From: Paracidovorax valerianellae | GTDB taxonomy: Bacteria > Pseudomonadota > Gammaproteobacteria > Burkholderiales > Burkholderiaceae_C | Reading direction: 5' to 3' | NCBI RefSeq assembly: GCF_900102625.1 | Contig: NZ_FMZC01000023.1 | Location: 1 to 62,021, forward strand | Length of the DNA: 62,021 nucleotides | Part shown: positions 52,668-61,223 of the stretch, piece after piece | Numbering within the stretch: the first letter of the stretch is position 1 | How the letters are laid out: each line of letters begins with the position of its first letter | Notes under the pieces: model-generated | Databases searched by the model: none | What the model saw: the letters and a program-made list of their open reading frames with translations, nothing else | Told to the model about the DNA's origin: nothing | Translations under genes and position numbers: made by a program

Positions 52668-53843
52668 ATGAGTACTTCCATCAAAGTTTTCGAGTCCAGC
52701 CAGGCCGGCGCGCCGGTGCTGTCCGGCACGGCCGGCGCGCTGCGTGCAGTGCTCAAAGCCTGCCTCGTGGACGGCTTCGGCGCCGGCGCCGTGGCGTCGC
52801 TCACCGTCACCGCCGGCGTAGCCACGGCCGTCTACGCCTCGGGCCATCCCTATCGCGTGGGCTCGGTTGCCCTGTTCGCCGGCGCGACAGGCGATGGCCT
52901 CAACGGCGAGCGCCGCATCCTCACGGTGGCGGCCGACCGCGTCACCTTCGCGGCCCCCGATGCGGCGGCCGGCGCGGCAGCGGGCAGCATCACGAGCCGC
53001 ATGGCTCCGGCGGGCTGGCAGGAGCTGTATGCCGGACAGGCCGACAACGTGATCGCCCTCAAGCCCGCGGCCGTCGAGGCGACGGGTTGCGTGCTGCGGG
53101 TCGATGACACGGGCACCACGAATGCCCGCGTGCGCGGCTACGAGTCGATGAGCGATATCGGCACGGGCCTGGGCGCGATCCCGCTCGATGCGCAGGTGGC
53201 CGAGGGCCTGTACTGGCCCAAGAGCGGCGCGGCCAGCACCGCCGCGCGCCCGTGGATCGTGGTGGCCGACGAGCGCGGCCTGTACCTGGCCGTGAGCCCG
53301 CAGGGCATCGACCGCTACACCTTGCTGTACGCGGGCGATATCGCCAGCGTCAAAAGCGGCGATGCCTACGGCTGGCTGGTGAGTGGCAACCAGTCCGACC
53401 AGGTGGCGCAGACCACCACGCCAGACGGCTGCTGCGGCTACAGCCACCGCAGCGCGCGCGGCGGGGTCTACCTCGCCCGGGCCCACACGGGGGTCGGCCA
53501 GGCAATCGCCGCGCAGCGCATCGGCGCGCACCACACGGGCACCGTGGCGGACGTGTATGCCGGCGTGGCGGGCTATGCCTGGGGCGCCTACCCCAATTCG
53601 CCCAACAACGGGCTGCTCACGGGCCTGGTGGAGGTGGTGGGCCAGGGGGTGCGCGGCACGCTGCCGGGCCTGCTGCACCCGATCCAGGACATGGGCGGGG
53701 CCTTCGCCACGCGCGGCACCGTCGTGGGCACGCAGGACTATGCGGGCCGCACGCTGATGGCGGTGCGCGTGGGCTCGCCGGTGGCCGGCGCCGAGGCGAG
53801 CGGCACCGTGTTCTTGGACCTGTCCGGCCCCTGGAGCCGCTGA
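52668..53843 (+). CDS. Phage tail protein (391 residues)
   Basis: The protein begins MSTSIKVFESSQAGAPVLSG and is Ala/Gly-rich and beta-rich, without membrane segments. The central part has DNVIALKPAAVEATGCVLRV and YSHRSARGGVYLARAHTGVG. It lies in the tail-tip block. Its stop overlaps the next start (TGATG). Structural role inferred from place. Family not recognised. Confidence 0.7.
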   Translation: MSTSIKVFESSQAGAPVLSGTAGALRAVLKACLVDGFGAGAVASLTVTAGVATAVYASGHPYRVGSVALFAGATGDGLNGERRILTVAADRVTFAAPDAAAGAAAGSITSRMAPAGWQELYAGQADNVIALKPAAVEATGCVLRVDDTGTTNARVRGYESMSDIGTGLGAIPLDAQVAEGLYWPKSGAASTAARPWIVVADERGLYLAVSPQGIDRYTLLYAGDIASVKSGDAYGWLVSGNQSDQVAQTTTPDGCCGYSHRSARGGVYLARAHTGVGQAIAAQRIGAHHTGTVADVYAGVAGYAWGAYPNSPNNGLLTGLVEVVGQGVRGTLPGLLHPIQDMGGAFATRGTVVGTQDYAGRTLMAVRVGSPVAGAEASGTVFLDLSGPWSR

Positions 53844-55240
53844 TGGCCGCGGCACGCTACTGGCGCCTGGTCGCCGTGCGGCCCTGGGGCCTGGGGGCGC
53901 TCTCGATCAGCGAGGTGGCGCTGTACAACGGCGCGGGGCGCGCTGACCTGTCGGCCACGCTCACCAGCCGCATGGCGCCGGTGGCTGGTGCGGTGGCGGC
54001 GCTGCAAGACGGCAGCGCGGCCACGGCGGTGACCTGGTCGGCGGAGCAGGTGGCTGCGCCTGGCTGGGCACTGGTGTGGGACTTCGGCAGCGCGGTGGAC
54101 ATCCTGTATCTGGCGATCGGCGGCGGTTCTGACCAGGCCCGCTATCCGTGCGATCTGCGCCTGGAATCCTCGGCCGATGGCCGGGCGTGGACGGTCGTGG
54201 GTGAGGCCAGTGGGCTGCTGTTCCCTGGAGCGTACACGCTGGGGTCGGTAGACGATCTGCGCCAGCACGTGTTCGCGATGGATTTCAACGGGCCGGCGAT
54301 CACGGACGCATACGGTCATGCAGTCACCGTGTACGGCGGCGCGCACATCGAGGCCACGGCGCCGCTGCAGGACGGCACGTCCTACTTGGCCCTGTCCGGA
54401 GGGGATGACTACCTCGAGATCGCCAACAGTCCCGACCTGCATCTGGGCAACGACTACGAGATCGGTTTCGACCTGTTCATCCCCAGCGCCGCGGGCGAGG
54501 TCCTGGGGGCGATTTGGCACCATGGCTTCTACGACACCAACTCGCTGAGCTGGACGTCGCCAGGGCTATCGATCCGCGTGCTGCCGGGATATCTGCGCTT
54601 TTACTTCTGGGTGCAGACCAATCCAACAGATCAGTTCGTGGATGCCACCTACACCGCCGATGTCGCGCAGCGCTGGCGGATGGTGCGCTCGGGCACCAAT
54701 GGCGCCATCTACCGAGATGGCGTGCAGGTGGCCTCGCGCAGCGGCCTTGGCACCTTGCCGGCTCCCACCCTGCCGTTGCAGATCGGTCGATGGGCGTTTA
54801 GTGCCGGTACACCGACGCTCAATGCCCGGGTGGACAACCTGTATGCCGACAGCGGCGTTCGGATCGCGCGCACCGGGGCATTGCGCGCCGTGCCGGTACA
54901 GGGATCCAGAGCCCAACTGCTCACGGCCAGCCCTGTGGCCGCGTTCAGCGCTGGGGCGCCCGCCGCCGCCGCGATCGCGCGCGATATGGAGTTCGGCGGG
55001 GCCGGGCGCATCTGGGGCACTACCAAGGTCAAGGGCGCGAGCAATCTGCCCACCCGGGCGCGTGTGGTGCTGCTGCGCCAGCGGGACAAGCTGCTGGCCC
55101 GGGAGACCTGGAGCGATGCCGCGACCGGGGCGTTCGAGTTCAGGGGCATTGACATGGCCCACCAGTGGCTGGTGCTGGCGGAGGACCAGGCCGGCAACTA
55201 CCGGCCCGTCGCGGCCAACCGTCTGGAGGCCCAGCCATGA
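53843..55240 (+). CDS. Tail-tip protein with a LamG-like carbohydrate-binding domain
   Basis: The protein has 465 residues. The N-terminal 130 residues resemble a discoidin/F5-8C-type sandwich (YWRLVAVRPWGLGALSISEV, later CDLRLESSADGRAWTVVGEA). Residues about 145-340 look like a concanavalin/LamG domain (YLEIANSPDLHLGNDYEIGF, then GYLRFYFWVQT and NGAIYRDGVQVAS). The last 100 residues carry a carboxypeptidase-regulatory-like beta domain (RARVVLLRQRDKLLARETWS). The domain set suggests binding to a surface glycan. Confidence 0.73.
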   Translation: MAAARYWRLVAVRPWGLGALSISEVALYNGAGRADLSATLTSRMAPVAGAVAALQDGSAATAVTWSAEQVAAPGWALVWDFGSAVDILYLAIGGGSDQARYPCDLRLESSADGRAWTVVGEASGLLFPGAYTLGSVDDLRQHVFAMDFNGPAITDAYGHAVTVYGGAHIEATAPLQDGTSYLALSGGDDYLEIANSPDLHLGNDYEIGFDLFIPSAAGEVLGAIWHHGFYDTNSLSWTSPGLSIRVLPGYLRFYFWVQTNPTDQFVDATYTADVAQRWRMVRSGTNGAIYRDGVQVASRSGLGTLPAPTLPLQIGRWAFSAGTPTLNARVDNLYADSGVRIARTGALRAVPVQGSRAQLLTASPVAAFSAGAPAAAAIARDMEFGGAGRIWGTTKVKGASNLPTRARVVLLRQRDKLLARETWSDAATGAFEFRGIDMAHQWLVLAEDQAGNYRPVAANRLEAQP

Positions 55241-55668
55241 GCACCTGGCGCATCGGCCCCGAGGTCGCTTTCGCGCAGCTGGAAGCCACGATCGCGCGCG
55301 CGGACGCCGGCAGCGGCCGGGCCCGTGTGCGGCTGCACACCACCGCCCGGCCGACCACGATTGCCGGGGCCGCGGGCGGCACGCCCCAGGCCGAGATCGT
55401 GCTCGCCAAGCCCTGCGCATCGATCGTCAACGGCGCCCTGGTCTGGCATGCCGAGGACGCGGGCGGGGCGCTGGTGATGGTGGCGGGCGTGCCGCGCTGG
55501 GGCGTGTGGATCGGCGCCTCGGGCATTGTGGTCAGCGAGGGCAGCGTGACGGATGCCGACCACGTGGGCGACTTCCGGGTGGTTGGCGGCACCACGCCCG
55601 AGGGCGACGACAGCCCGCTGCTGCTGGCCGGCGGGCTGGTGGTGCTGGCCGCCTCGGCGTTGACGTAA
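55237..55668 (+). CDS. Small phage tail-tip protein (143 residues)
   Basis: Its ATG overlaps the stop of the LamG-like gene (ATGA). The protein begins MSTWRIGPEVAFAQLEATIA and is beta-rich, ending in a hydrophobic LLLAGGLVVLAASALT. Translation is coupled to the upstream gene. Not recognised. Confidence 0.65.
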   Translation: MSTWRIGPEVAFAQLEATIARADAGSGRARVRLHTTARPTTIAGAAGGTPQAEIVLAKPCASIVNGALVWHAEDAGGALVMVAGVPRWGVWIGASGIVVSEGSVTDADHVGDFRVVGGTTPEGDDSPLLLAGGLVVLAASALT

Positions 55669-55676
55669 GGCCGGGC

Positions 55677-57575
55677 ATGGCGGGCGATCTGGATCTGATC
55701 TTCGGCCAAGCGGCCAACCCGGCCGGGTCGCCTGTCGAGATCGTCTTCGGCGACGATGGCGGCGGCGGCACGGGCGAGGCCGTCGAGCTGCAAGCAGCCG
55801 GGTCGATCACGGGCCTGCGTGCGCCGATCCTGCTGCGCTCGGGGGTTCGCGCCATCGCCGCAGGGCAGATCACCGGCCTGCGGCTGGTGGCCGCGGCCCA
55901 GTACGACGTCAATGTGACCCGGCCGGTGGTGGGCACGGTCGCCCAGCGCTGGCAGGATGCGGTGCGACGCGGCGTGCCGGCGCGCGAGCACTACCAGGCG
56001 GCGCTGCCCCTGCAGGCGGGCATCCGCGAGCACTGGCAGGACGCGCGCGCCCTGGGTGCGGCGATCCTGGCGCGCTACGAGGCCGCCGCCATGCGGAGCG
56101 CTGCCGTCCGGCAAGGCTGGCAGGAGGCGGCGAGGCTCTCCGGGCCCGGCGTGTGCCAAGCGTTCGAAGAGGCCCTTCCGCTGCGCCATGCGATCGCCCA
56201 GCACTGGCAGGACGCTGCACGCCGCTCCATGAGTCGGGTGCAGCGGTTTCAGGAGGCGCTGCCGCTGCGCCGTGTGATCGCCCAGCACTGGCAGGAGGGA
56301 CTGCGTGTCTCGGCCGTGGTAGCCGACAGCATGGGCATCGCGGTGGCGCGATCGCGCGCCTGGCGCAACCACTACCAAGAAGCCTGGGTGCCCCGCCCGG
56401 GGGTGTCCACGCCCACGCAGCCGCCCCAGCCCGATCCGTGCTACGTGCCCGAGGTGCCGGTGCACCTGGTGTTCGATGCGCTTGCCGACCACGGTGTGCC
56501 GGCGCATCTGGTGTTCATTTGCGAGGGACATGGCACGGATCCAGAGCCCGGCGCCACTGTCATCGTCCCCGTTCGGAGAACCTATATCGTGATCAACAAC
56601 ATTACGCTGCATCGCGTCGACACGGGTGCCGAGCTGCGCGCCCACAGTTTCAGCATGTCGCTGGATCACCAGAGCTGGACCTGGTCGTGGTCGGCCTCAC
56701 TGCACCAGGATGCGGCGGCCCACCTGGGGCGTGATGGCCAGGGCGATCCGGCCGAGCTCGAGGTGGTGATCAATGGCGTGCCGTTTCGGCTGCGGCTGGA
56801 GCGCATCACCCGGGATCGGCGCTTCCTGCCCCAGGTCCGCTGGTCGGTCTCCGGCAAGGGCAAGGCGTCGATCCTGGGCGCTCCCTATGCCCCGACGCAG
56901 TCGTTCAGCCTGGCGGTGCCGCGCACAGCCCAGCAGCTGGCGGCCGATGTGCTCACGGTCAACGGGGTGGGCATGGGCTGGGCCCTGGACTGGCAGATCG
57001 TGGACTGGCTGGTGCCGGCGGGCGCCTGGGCGCTGCAGGGCACCTACATCGACGCGATCAACGACATCGCCACGGCCGCGGGCGGCTATGTGCAGCCGCA
57101 CCCGACAGATCCGGTGCTGCGGGTGCTGCCGCGCTACCCTGCGGCGCCCTGGGCCTGGGGCAGCATCACCCCGGACTTCGAGATCCCGGGCGCTGCCGCC
57201 GAGGTGGTGGGCACCGAGTATGTGGACCGGCCGGGTTACAACCGGGTGTTCCTGGGCGGTGTGGGTGCCGGCGTTTTCGGGCCTTTCAGCCGGGCCGGGA
57301 CCGCAGGCAATGTGCTGGCGCCCCAGGTCAACCACGCGCTGATCACGCACGCCGACGTCCACCGCGCCCGCGGCATCGCCGAGCTGTCGGACACCGGCCG
57401 GCAGGAGCACGTCACCTTGCGCATGCAGGTGCTGCCCGAGACCGGGGTGATCGTGCCGGGGCAATTCGTGCGCCACGTGGGCGATCAGACGGTGATGGGC
57501 ATTGTGCGGAGCACGTCCATCGAGTGGAGCCGCCCCACGCTGCGCCAAACCCTATCGATCGAAACCCATGCGTAA
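55677..57575 (+). CDS. Tail hub-like protein with tandem 14-residue helical repeats
   Basis: The protein is 632 residues from ATG 55677 after AAGG. Residues about 88-240 hold roughly ten units of about 14 residues built on an aromatic-Gln-Asp/Glu-Ala pattern, for example REHWQDARALG, RQGWQEAARLS, AQHWQDAARRS and NHYQEAWVPR. A Pro-rich link follows. The last 330 residues form a beta-rich hub domain (ELRAHSFSMSLDHQSWTWSW, GVPFRLRLERITRD, RQEHVTLRMQVLPETGVIVP) typical of baseplate or tail-hub proteins. The next gene starts inside its last codons. Confidence 0.75.
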   Translation: MAGDLDLIFGQAANPAGSPVEIVFGDDGGGGTGEAVELQAAGSITGLRAPILLRSGVRAIAAGQITGLRLVAAAQYDVNVTRPVVGTVAQRWQDAVRRGVPAREHYQAALPLQAGIREHWQDARALGAAILARYEAAAMRSAAVRQGWQEAARLSGPGVCQAFEEALPLRHAIAQHWQDAARRSMSRVQRFQEALPLRRVIAQHWQEGLRVSAVVADSMGIAVARSRAWRNHYQEAWVPRPGVSTPTQPPQPDPCYVPEVPVHLVFDALADHGVPAHLVFICEGHGTDPEPGATVIVPVRRTYIVINNITLHRVDTGAELRAHSFSMSLDHQSWTWSWSASLHQDAAAHLGRDGQGDPAELEVVINGVPFRLRLERITRDRRFLPQVRWSVSGKGKASILGAPYAPTQSFSLAVPRTAQQLAADVLTVNGVGMGWALDWQIVDWLVPAGAWALQGTYIDAINDIATAAGGYVQPHPTDPVLRVLPRYPAAPWAWGSITPDFEIPGAAAEVVGTEYVDRPGYNRVFLGGVGAGVFGPFSRAGTAGNVLAPQVNHALITHADVHRARGIAELSDTGRQEHVTLRMQVLPETGVIVPGQFVRHVGDQTVMGIVRSTSIEWSRPTLRQTLSIETHA

Positions 57576-57789
57576 CGCCTACCGAGAGTTCATGGACCTG
57601 ATGCCGCCCCGTCCGCTGCAGGTGGGCCAGGTCACTGCCGTCGTGGCGGGTGTGGCCACCGTGGCCATGCCTGGCGGGCGCGTGCTGCAGGCGCGTGGCG
57701 AAGTCCAGGCGGGGCAGCGGGTTTTCGTGCGCGACGGGGTGATCGAAGGGCCTGCGCCGAACCTCACCTATGTAGAGGGCGAGGCTTAG
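57568..57789 (+). CDS. Small phage tail protein (73 residues)
   Basis: The start overlaps the end of the hub gene. The protein, beginning MRNAYREFMDLMPPRPLQVG, is a short OB-like beta barrel (TAVVAGVATVAMPGGRVLQ). It probably fits onto the hub. Function inferred from place. Confidence 0.68.
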   Translation: MRNAYREFMDLMPPRPLQVGQVTAVVAGVATVAMPGGRVLQARGEVQAGQRVFVRDGVIEGPAPNLTYVEGEA

Positions 57790-58061
57790 ACCGTGGAGCC
57801 GCCCAGCGGGAGGGTAGCGAGCCGGTAGTCAGCCTGGGCTACCGCTTCGGCCTCCATCAATGCCGCATTGAGGTCAGGCGCGAGGCTGCGAAACGGCTCC
57901 CAACGCGCCAACTCCCAGTTTGGCCCCCCCAGGAAGTCAGGGCGCTCCAAGATAAAAATCGCGTCGCTAACCTCAGAGAGATGGCCCTCGGTGCGGCCGT
58001 CCTCGCGGAGTAGGTCGATGAGCTTGTAGCGCAGCGCTTCTTTGGACAGGATCGTGGACAT
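57786..58061 (-). CDS. Hypothetical phage protein at the right end (91 residues)
   Basis: The ATG at 58061 follows AAGGAAGG. The protein begins MSTILSKEALRYKLIDLLRE, is acidic and helical, and ends LATLPLGGSTV. Its stop overlaps the stop of the convergent tail gene. Function unknown. Morons often sit at this place in transposable phages. Confidence 0.65.
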   Translation of the reverse strand: MSTILSKEALRYKLIDLLREDGRTEGHLSEVSDAIFILERPDFLGGPNWELARWEPFRSLAPDLNAALMEAEAVAQADYRLATLPLGGSTV

Positions 58062-58147
58062 GGTGCCTTCCTTGGATTGAGAAGGCTCCATCATGCTTTG
58101 TCAGGGGTGCAATTCTTTTGCACTCCGCGCAAACTACAGTGCTTGCA

Positions 58148-58181
58148 TTTATCTCACCGCTGAATCGCAATTTATCGCGCC
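58148..58181. repeat. Right-end transposase-site-like repeats of the prophage
   Basis: TTTATCTCAC at 58148-58157 and ATTTATCGCGCC at 58170-58181 are the reverse complements of the two left-end words. The outer one matches 12 of 12 bases with 38913-38924. Confidence 0.65.
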
Positions 58182-58189
58182 GCGCTTCA

Positions 58190-59569
58190 CTGAGCTACCT
58201 GCCGGATGCAACGCCCCAGGAGCCCAACCCCACCATGGTCTCGCGCAACGGCGGCACGGGCTCGGGCTACGACGCGGCGATGAAGGATGCGTCGGACGGC
58301 ACCATGAGCACGGCAGGCAACCTCTCCCAGGTGCCGGCCTGGTGGTTCTCCACCATGGCCATCTCCTCGGGTATCAACCGCGCCGTGCGCGCCGGCGTGC
58401 GATCGAGCGACCGGCAGATTCGCATGGTCGAGGACATGGCCCGCAACGCGACCATCCAGGACCCGCGCGTGCTCAACGCCATCCAGCGCTTCTACAGCGA
58501 GTGCTTCATCCCGGCCAGAAGCCGCTACCTGGCCGCCGCCAGCGGCGCCCTGTCGCCGACGGGGCAGAGCCTGGTGGCGGTGGACAACAAGGAATACGGC
58601 CCCACGGACGTGGACTGGATCGGCAGCCAGCTGTTTCGCACGGAGCCGGGCTACTACGCCGACATGCGTTCCTACAACCCGGTGCCGGATTTCCCGGTGG
58701 ATTTCTCCCGGGACATCGACTACTACAACCCGGCCAGCGGCATCGCCCCGCCCCACTCCGGCGTGGTCAATCCCGAGTGGGGCCGCCCAACATGCAAGCA
58801 GTGGTGGGAGGATGGCACCCACGGGGTGCGCGAGAAGATGGTGGGCCACGCCGGCAGCTTCGGCAAACTCGTGGAGGTGGCCGGCACTGCCATGAACTGG
58901 AGCAGCATGGACCAGGCCAAGGATGCTTTTGCGCGCTTGGCGCAGAAGCGGGCCAACCCCCAGTTCGTGGACCCCGATCGCATCATGGGCACCGACTACG
59001 ACACGGTGACCTCGTTCAGCCGGACCGTCGTGGGCGCGGCCACGGTACTCGGCGTGGGCTGGGAAGCCACCCTGGCCAGCCTGTCGATGCAGCCGCTCAT
59101 CACGGGCCTGCCGATGATCCAGGCGCTGGTTCTCATGTCGATCTACATGTTCCTGCCGCTGATCACCTTCCTGAGCGGCTACGACTTGCGCGTGCTGTTC
59201 TACGGGGCGGTGGCAATCTTCACCGTGAAACTGTGGGCCACCATGTGGTTCATCGCCCAGTGGATCGATGCCCGGCTCATCGACGCGATGTACCCCGGAG
59301 CGCAGGGCAACATCTTCGTGCAGGAAATCTCACAGCTTGCCGGGTCCATGGCCTCATCGGGTTACAAGCGGATGATCCTCAATATCCTGATGATGGCCCT
59401 GTTCATTGGCTTACCCATGGTTTGGACCGGAATGATGAGTTGGGTTGGAATAAACTTGGGTCAGCAACTGGGAGACTTTATGAAAAACGCCGACGGATTG
59501 GCAAGAAACAGTGCCGGAAAAACCGTGGGCCCAGTAAAAGCCGTAGGCAAAGGAATAACTAAACTCTAA
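58190..59569 (+). pseudogene. traG: TraG N-terminal-domain-type mating protein, 5' end lost at the prophage junction
   Basis: About 460 residues remain. They match ICE TraG from the PAWWF box onward: NLSQVPAWWFSTMAISSGIN, then SECFIPARSRYLA, DWIGSQLFRTEPGYY and PTCKQWWEDG. Four hydrophobic segments follow near the end (PLITFLSGYDLRVLFYGAVA, MILNILMMALFIGLPM). The normal first 100-120 residues, with membrane helices, are missing. The first in-frame ATG is 58235. TraG stabilises mating pairs, and this copy should be inactive. Confidence 0.8.
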
Positions 59570-59573
59570 GAAA

Positions 59574-59990
59574 TTATTTTCGCCTTCCGTAATACGCTTC
59601 CCAATCAGAATGCGTGGTATTCGTTATGTCGGGAACGCCAAAATAATCAACACCGCTATAAGAGGTGTATGCCTCATCCTCTTTTTTTTCATCAAAATCC
59701 GGTGCCGTGGAAAGTATGAATAGGAAAATCTTTCCCATCACTGCCAAGGTGCCGAGGAGGAAAGCGCCGATCTTGAAGGAGTTCATTGGCCTAGCGCCTA
59801 CCGTGAAGCTGCCTGCGGCAGCGGCTTCACGGGCCTGCGACTCCACCGAGCGAATGAGTGGCCTGAATACCCCGATGAACTCCTTCAGGGAATCTCTCAC
59901 CCAGAGCGCTAGGATGACGCAAACCCGTAGCAGGAATTTGCTGCCATGAAAGAGCAGTCGCCAGAAATAGTGGTTCGTTTTTGTTTGCAT
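59574..59990 (-). CDS. DUF3742-family ICE membrane protein
   Basis: The 138-residue protein begins MQTKTNHYFWRLLFHGSKFL and carries an amphipathic N-terminal part, a membrane helix (about 73-92, KIGAFLLGTLAVMGKIFLFI) and an acidic end with YFGVPDITNTTHSDWEAYYG. DUF3742 proteins sit convergent to traG in this ICE class. Function unknown. Confidence 0.87.
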   Translation of the reverse strand: MQTKTNHYFWRLLFHGSKFLLRVCVILALWVRDSLKEFIGVFRPLIRSVESQAREAAAAGSFTVGARPMNSFKIGAFLLGTLAVMGKIFLFILSTAPDFDEKKEDEAYTSYSGVDYFGVPDITNTTHSDWEAYYGRRK

Positions 59991-60107
59991 GGCCTGAAGG
60001 CTCCCTTGTTATTTGTGCCAGCGATCATCGACAGGCGCTGTTTGTGTGTCAATGCTGTGAGGACGCACGGCTTGTAACTTTCTGCTGAAACCTACATTCG
60101 TGCCGGT

Positions 60108-60395
60108 CTAATGGGCGATCAGTGGCACATCGATCCCGGATGCGGTCACCAAAAATCCGGCAGATGTCGCCGCGATAGTGATCGCCACACCCAGGAACGC
60201 TTCGACCTGCCGGACGTCGATGCCCAACGCCCTGCAGCCGGCGGCGTGTTTGGCCAGCAGCTGCCGCATCTGCATTGGGTTCAGGACCAGCCGGACGGGT
60301 GGTGATTGGCCTGTCCGCGTTTGTCGGTAGATGGCGCTGACGATGGTTTCATAGAGATGCCCAATGCCATCGCCTTCCACAGAATACGTCGACAC
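60108..60395 (-). CDS. Small ICE-associated protein of unknown function (95 residues)
   Basis: A GTG at 60395 begins MSTYSVEGDGIGHLYETIVS. The protein has a soluble first half (PVRLVLNPMQMRQLLAKHAA) and a hydrophobic end (AITIAATSAGFLVTASG). It starts two bases after the stop of the Pmp3-like gene and is probably in one transcript with it. Confidence 0.55.
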   Translation of the reverse strand: MSTYSVEGDGIGHLYETIVSAIYRQTRTGQSPPVRLVLNPMQMRQLLAKHAAGCRALGIDVRQVEAFLGVAITIAATSAGFLVTASGIDVPLIAH

Positions 60396-60397
60396 AG

Positions 60398-60592
60398 CTA
60401 CGCTCTTCGTGCGAGCGCCTTTTCTATCTTCTTGTCAGTGCTGTATTGGCTCAACGCATACACAGCCCAGATGGTTGCTGGAAGCCAACCAATCAGCGTG
60501 ATCTGGAGGATCAGGCAAATGATCCCGGCAATCGGTCTTCCGATGGTGAAGAACGTCAGCCAAGGCAGGAATAAGGCTATCAGCAGTCGCAT
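60398..60592 (-). CDS. YqaE/Pmp3-family membrane protein
   Basis: The 64-residue protein has two membrane helices and the family pattern LPWLTFFTIGRPIAGIICLI, then LPATIWAVYALSQY. Pmp3-like proteins are small hydrophobic membrane proteins linked to ion and stress balance in several organisms. AGGGA lies 9 bases before the ATG. Confidence 0.87.
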   Translation of the reverse strand: MRLLIALFLPWLTFFTIGRPIAGIICLILQITLIGWLPATIWAVYALSQYSTDKKIEKALARRA

Positions 60593-60654
60593 TTTTCAAT
60601 TCCCTTTCATTACTTCGTTATTAATTATTACTACGGGTTCAATATGCTTCGGAA

Positions 60655-60921
60655 TTACTTCCTGAGCAAATACCCTATGATGCCGCCGGTCGCTGCGGAA
60701 AGCACGGACATCGCCCACTTCTTTTCCTCGGCCGTGGCAGTGGATGACGATAGCGTGCTGTAGCACAACATCACGAGCAACACCACGAATCCAACCGCTA
60801 CGACAAAAAGAGCAACATCCTTGAACAAGCGGACACGGCGCTCGCCGTCCGTTTCCTCGCGTTCGACCGAGACACTGAATTTGTGATTCGGTGGCTGTGA
60901 GTTGAGATTGATCGTACTCAC
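60655..60921 (-). CDS. Two-helix membrane protein of unknown function (88 residues)
   Basis: The GTG start (60921) overlaps the stop of the ribbon-helix-helix gene (GTGA), so translation is coupled. The protein has a polar start (NSQPPNHKFSVSVEREETDG), one strong membrane helix (about 33-55) and a shorter one at the end (SAATGGIIGYLLRK). A regulator followed by a small membrane protein could be a toxin-antitoxin-like pair, but nothing else supports that. Confidence 0.65.
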   Translation of the reverse strand: MSTINLNSQPPNHKFSVSVEREETDGERRVRLFKDVALFVVAVGFVVLLVMLCYSTLSSSTATAEEKKWAMSVLSAATGGIIGYLLRK

Positions 60922-61127
60922 AACCCCACGATCTCCGTTTGCAACTTCTCGGTCTTGGGCTCGACGAGCCCGAGCTTCAGGCCACGCTGCTTGCCCTCGC
61001 GCGCTGTAAGGAACAGTTGCAACGCTTTGCGAAGAATTTCGCTCTTGTTGGTTTCCGTCTCCTGCGCGGCACGGTCGATCTCACGGTTGAGGTCATCGGA
61101 CAGGACGACATTGAAGCGAACGCTCAT
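60918..61127 (-). CDS. Ribbon-helix-helix (CopG-type) regulator
   Basis: The protein is 69 residues from ATG 61127, which follows AAGGAG. The first 45 residues form the RHH fold: strand SVRFNVVLSDDLNREIDRAA, then NKSEILRKALQLFL. The tail is charged. It should bind DNA as a dimer and repress its own promoter. A palindromic site lies 75 bases upstream at 61201-61217. Confidence 0.85.
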   Translation of the reverse strand: MSVRFNVVLSDDLNREIDRAAQETETNKSEILRKALQLFLTAREGKQRGLKLGLVEPKTEKLQTEIVGL

Positions 61128-61200
61128 GTGTGTACTCCTTAAAAATGGGTCACGGATGCGTCTTTTATACACTCTTTTAACGCATTGGGTGAGGCCAATT

Positions 61201-61217
61201 TTGTATTCACAATACAA
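61201..61217. promoter_or_regulatory. Inverted repeat TTGTATT-CAC-AATACAA in a divergent promoter region
   Basis: It lies 7 bases before the SprT-like start and between divergent genes, placed to act as an operator. Its half-sites equal those in the centre of the 32-bp palindrome at 29054-29085. Confidence 0.65.
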
Positions 61218-61223
61218 TTCACC

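Larger units (their letters stand above)
38891..58181. mobile_element. Degraded Mu/B3-like transposable prophage (head and tail genes only), rearranged
   Basis: About 19.3 kb lies between inverted end repeats (GYGMGATAAA words at 38891-38924 and 58148-58181). It contains gpG-, gpF-, DUF935 portal-, capsid-, DUF2190-, DUF1320- and Gp37-type genes and a long siphovirus-like tail module. No transposase, repressor, terminase, protease or lysis genes are present. The portal-to-gpG block reads leftward and the rest rightward, and the joint cuts portal and capsid. It is a defective remnant inserted in the ICE. Confidence 0.82.

Noticed and set aside
60655-61127. Toxin-antitoxin pair (RHH regulator plus small membrane protein)
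   Set aside because: The order and overlap are suggestive, but the second protein has no recognisable toxin family feature, so it is kept as a hypothetical membrane protein.
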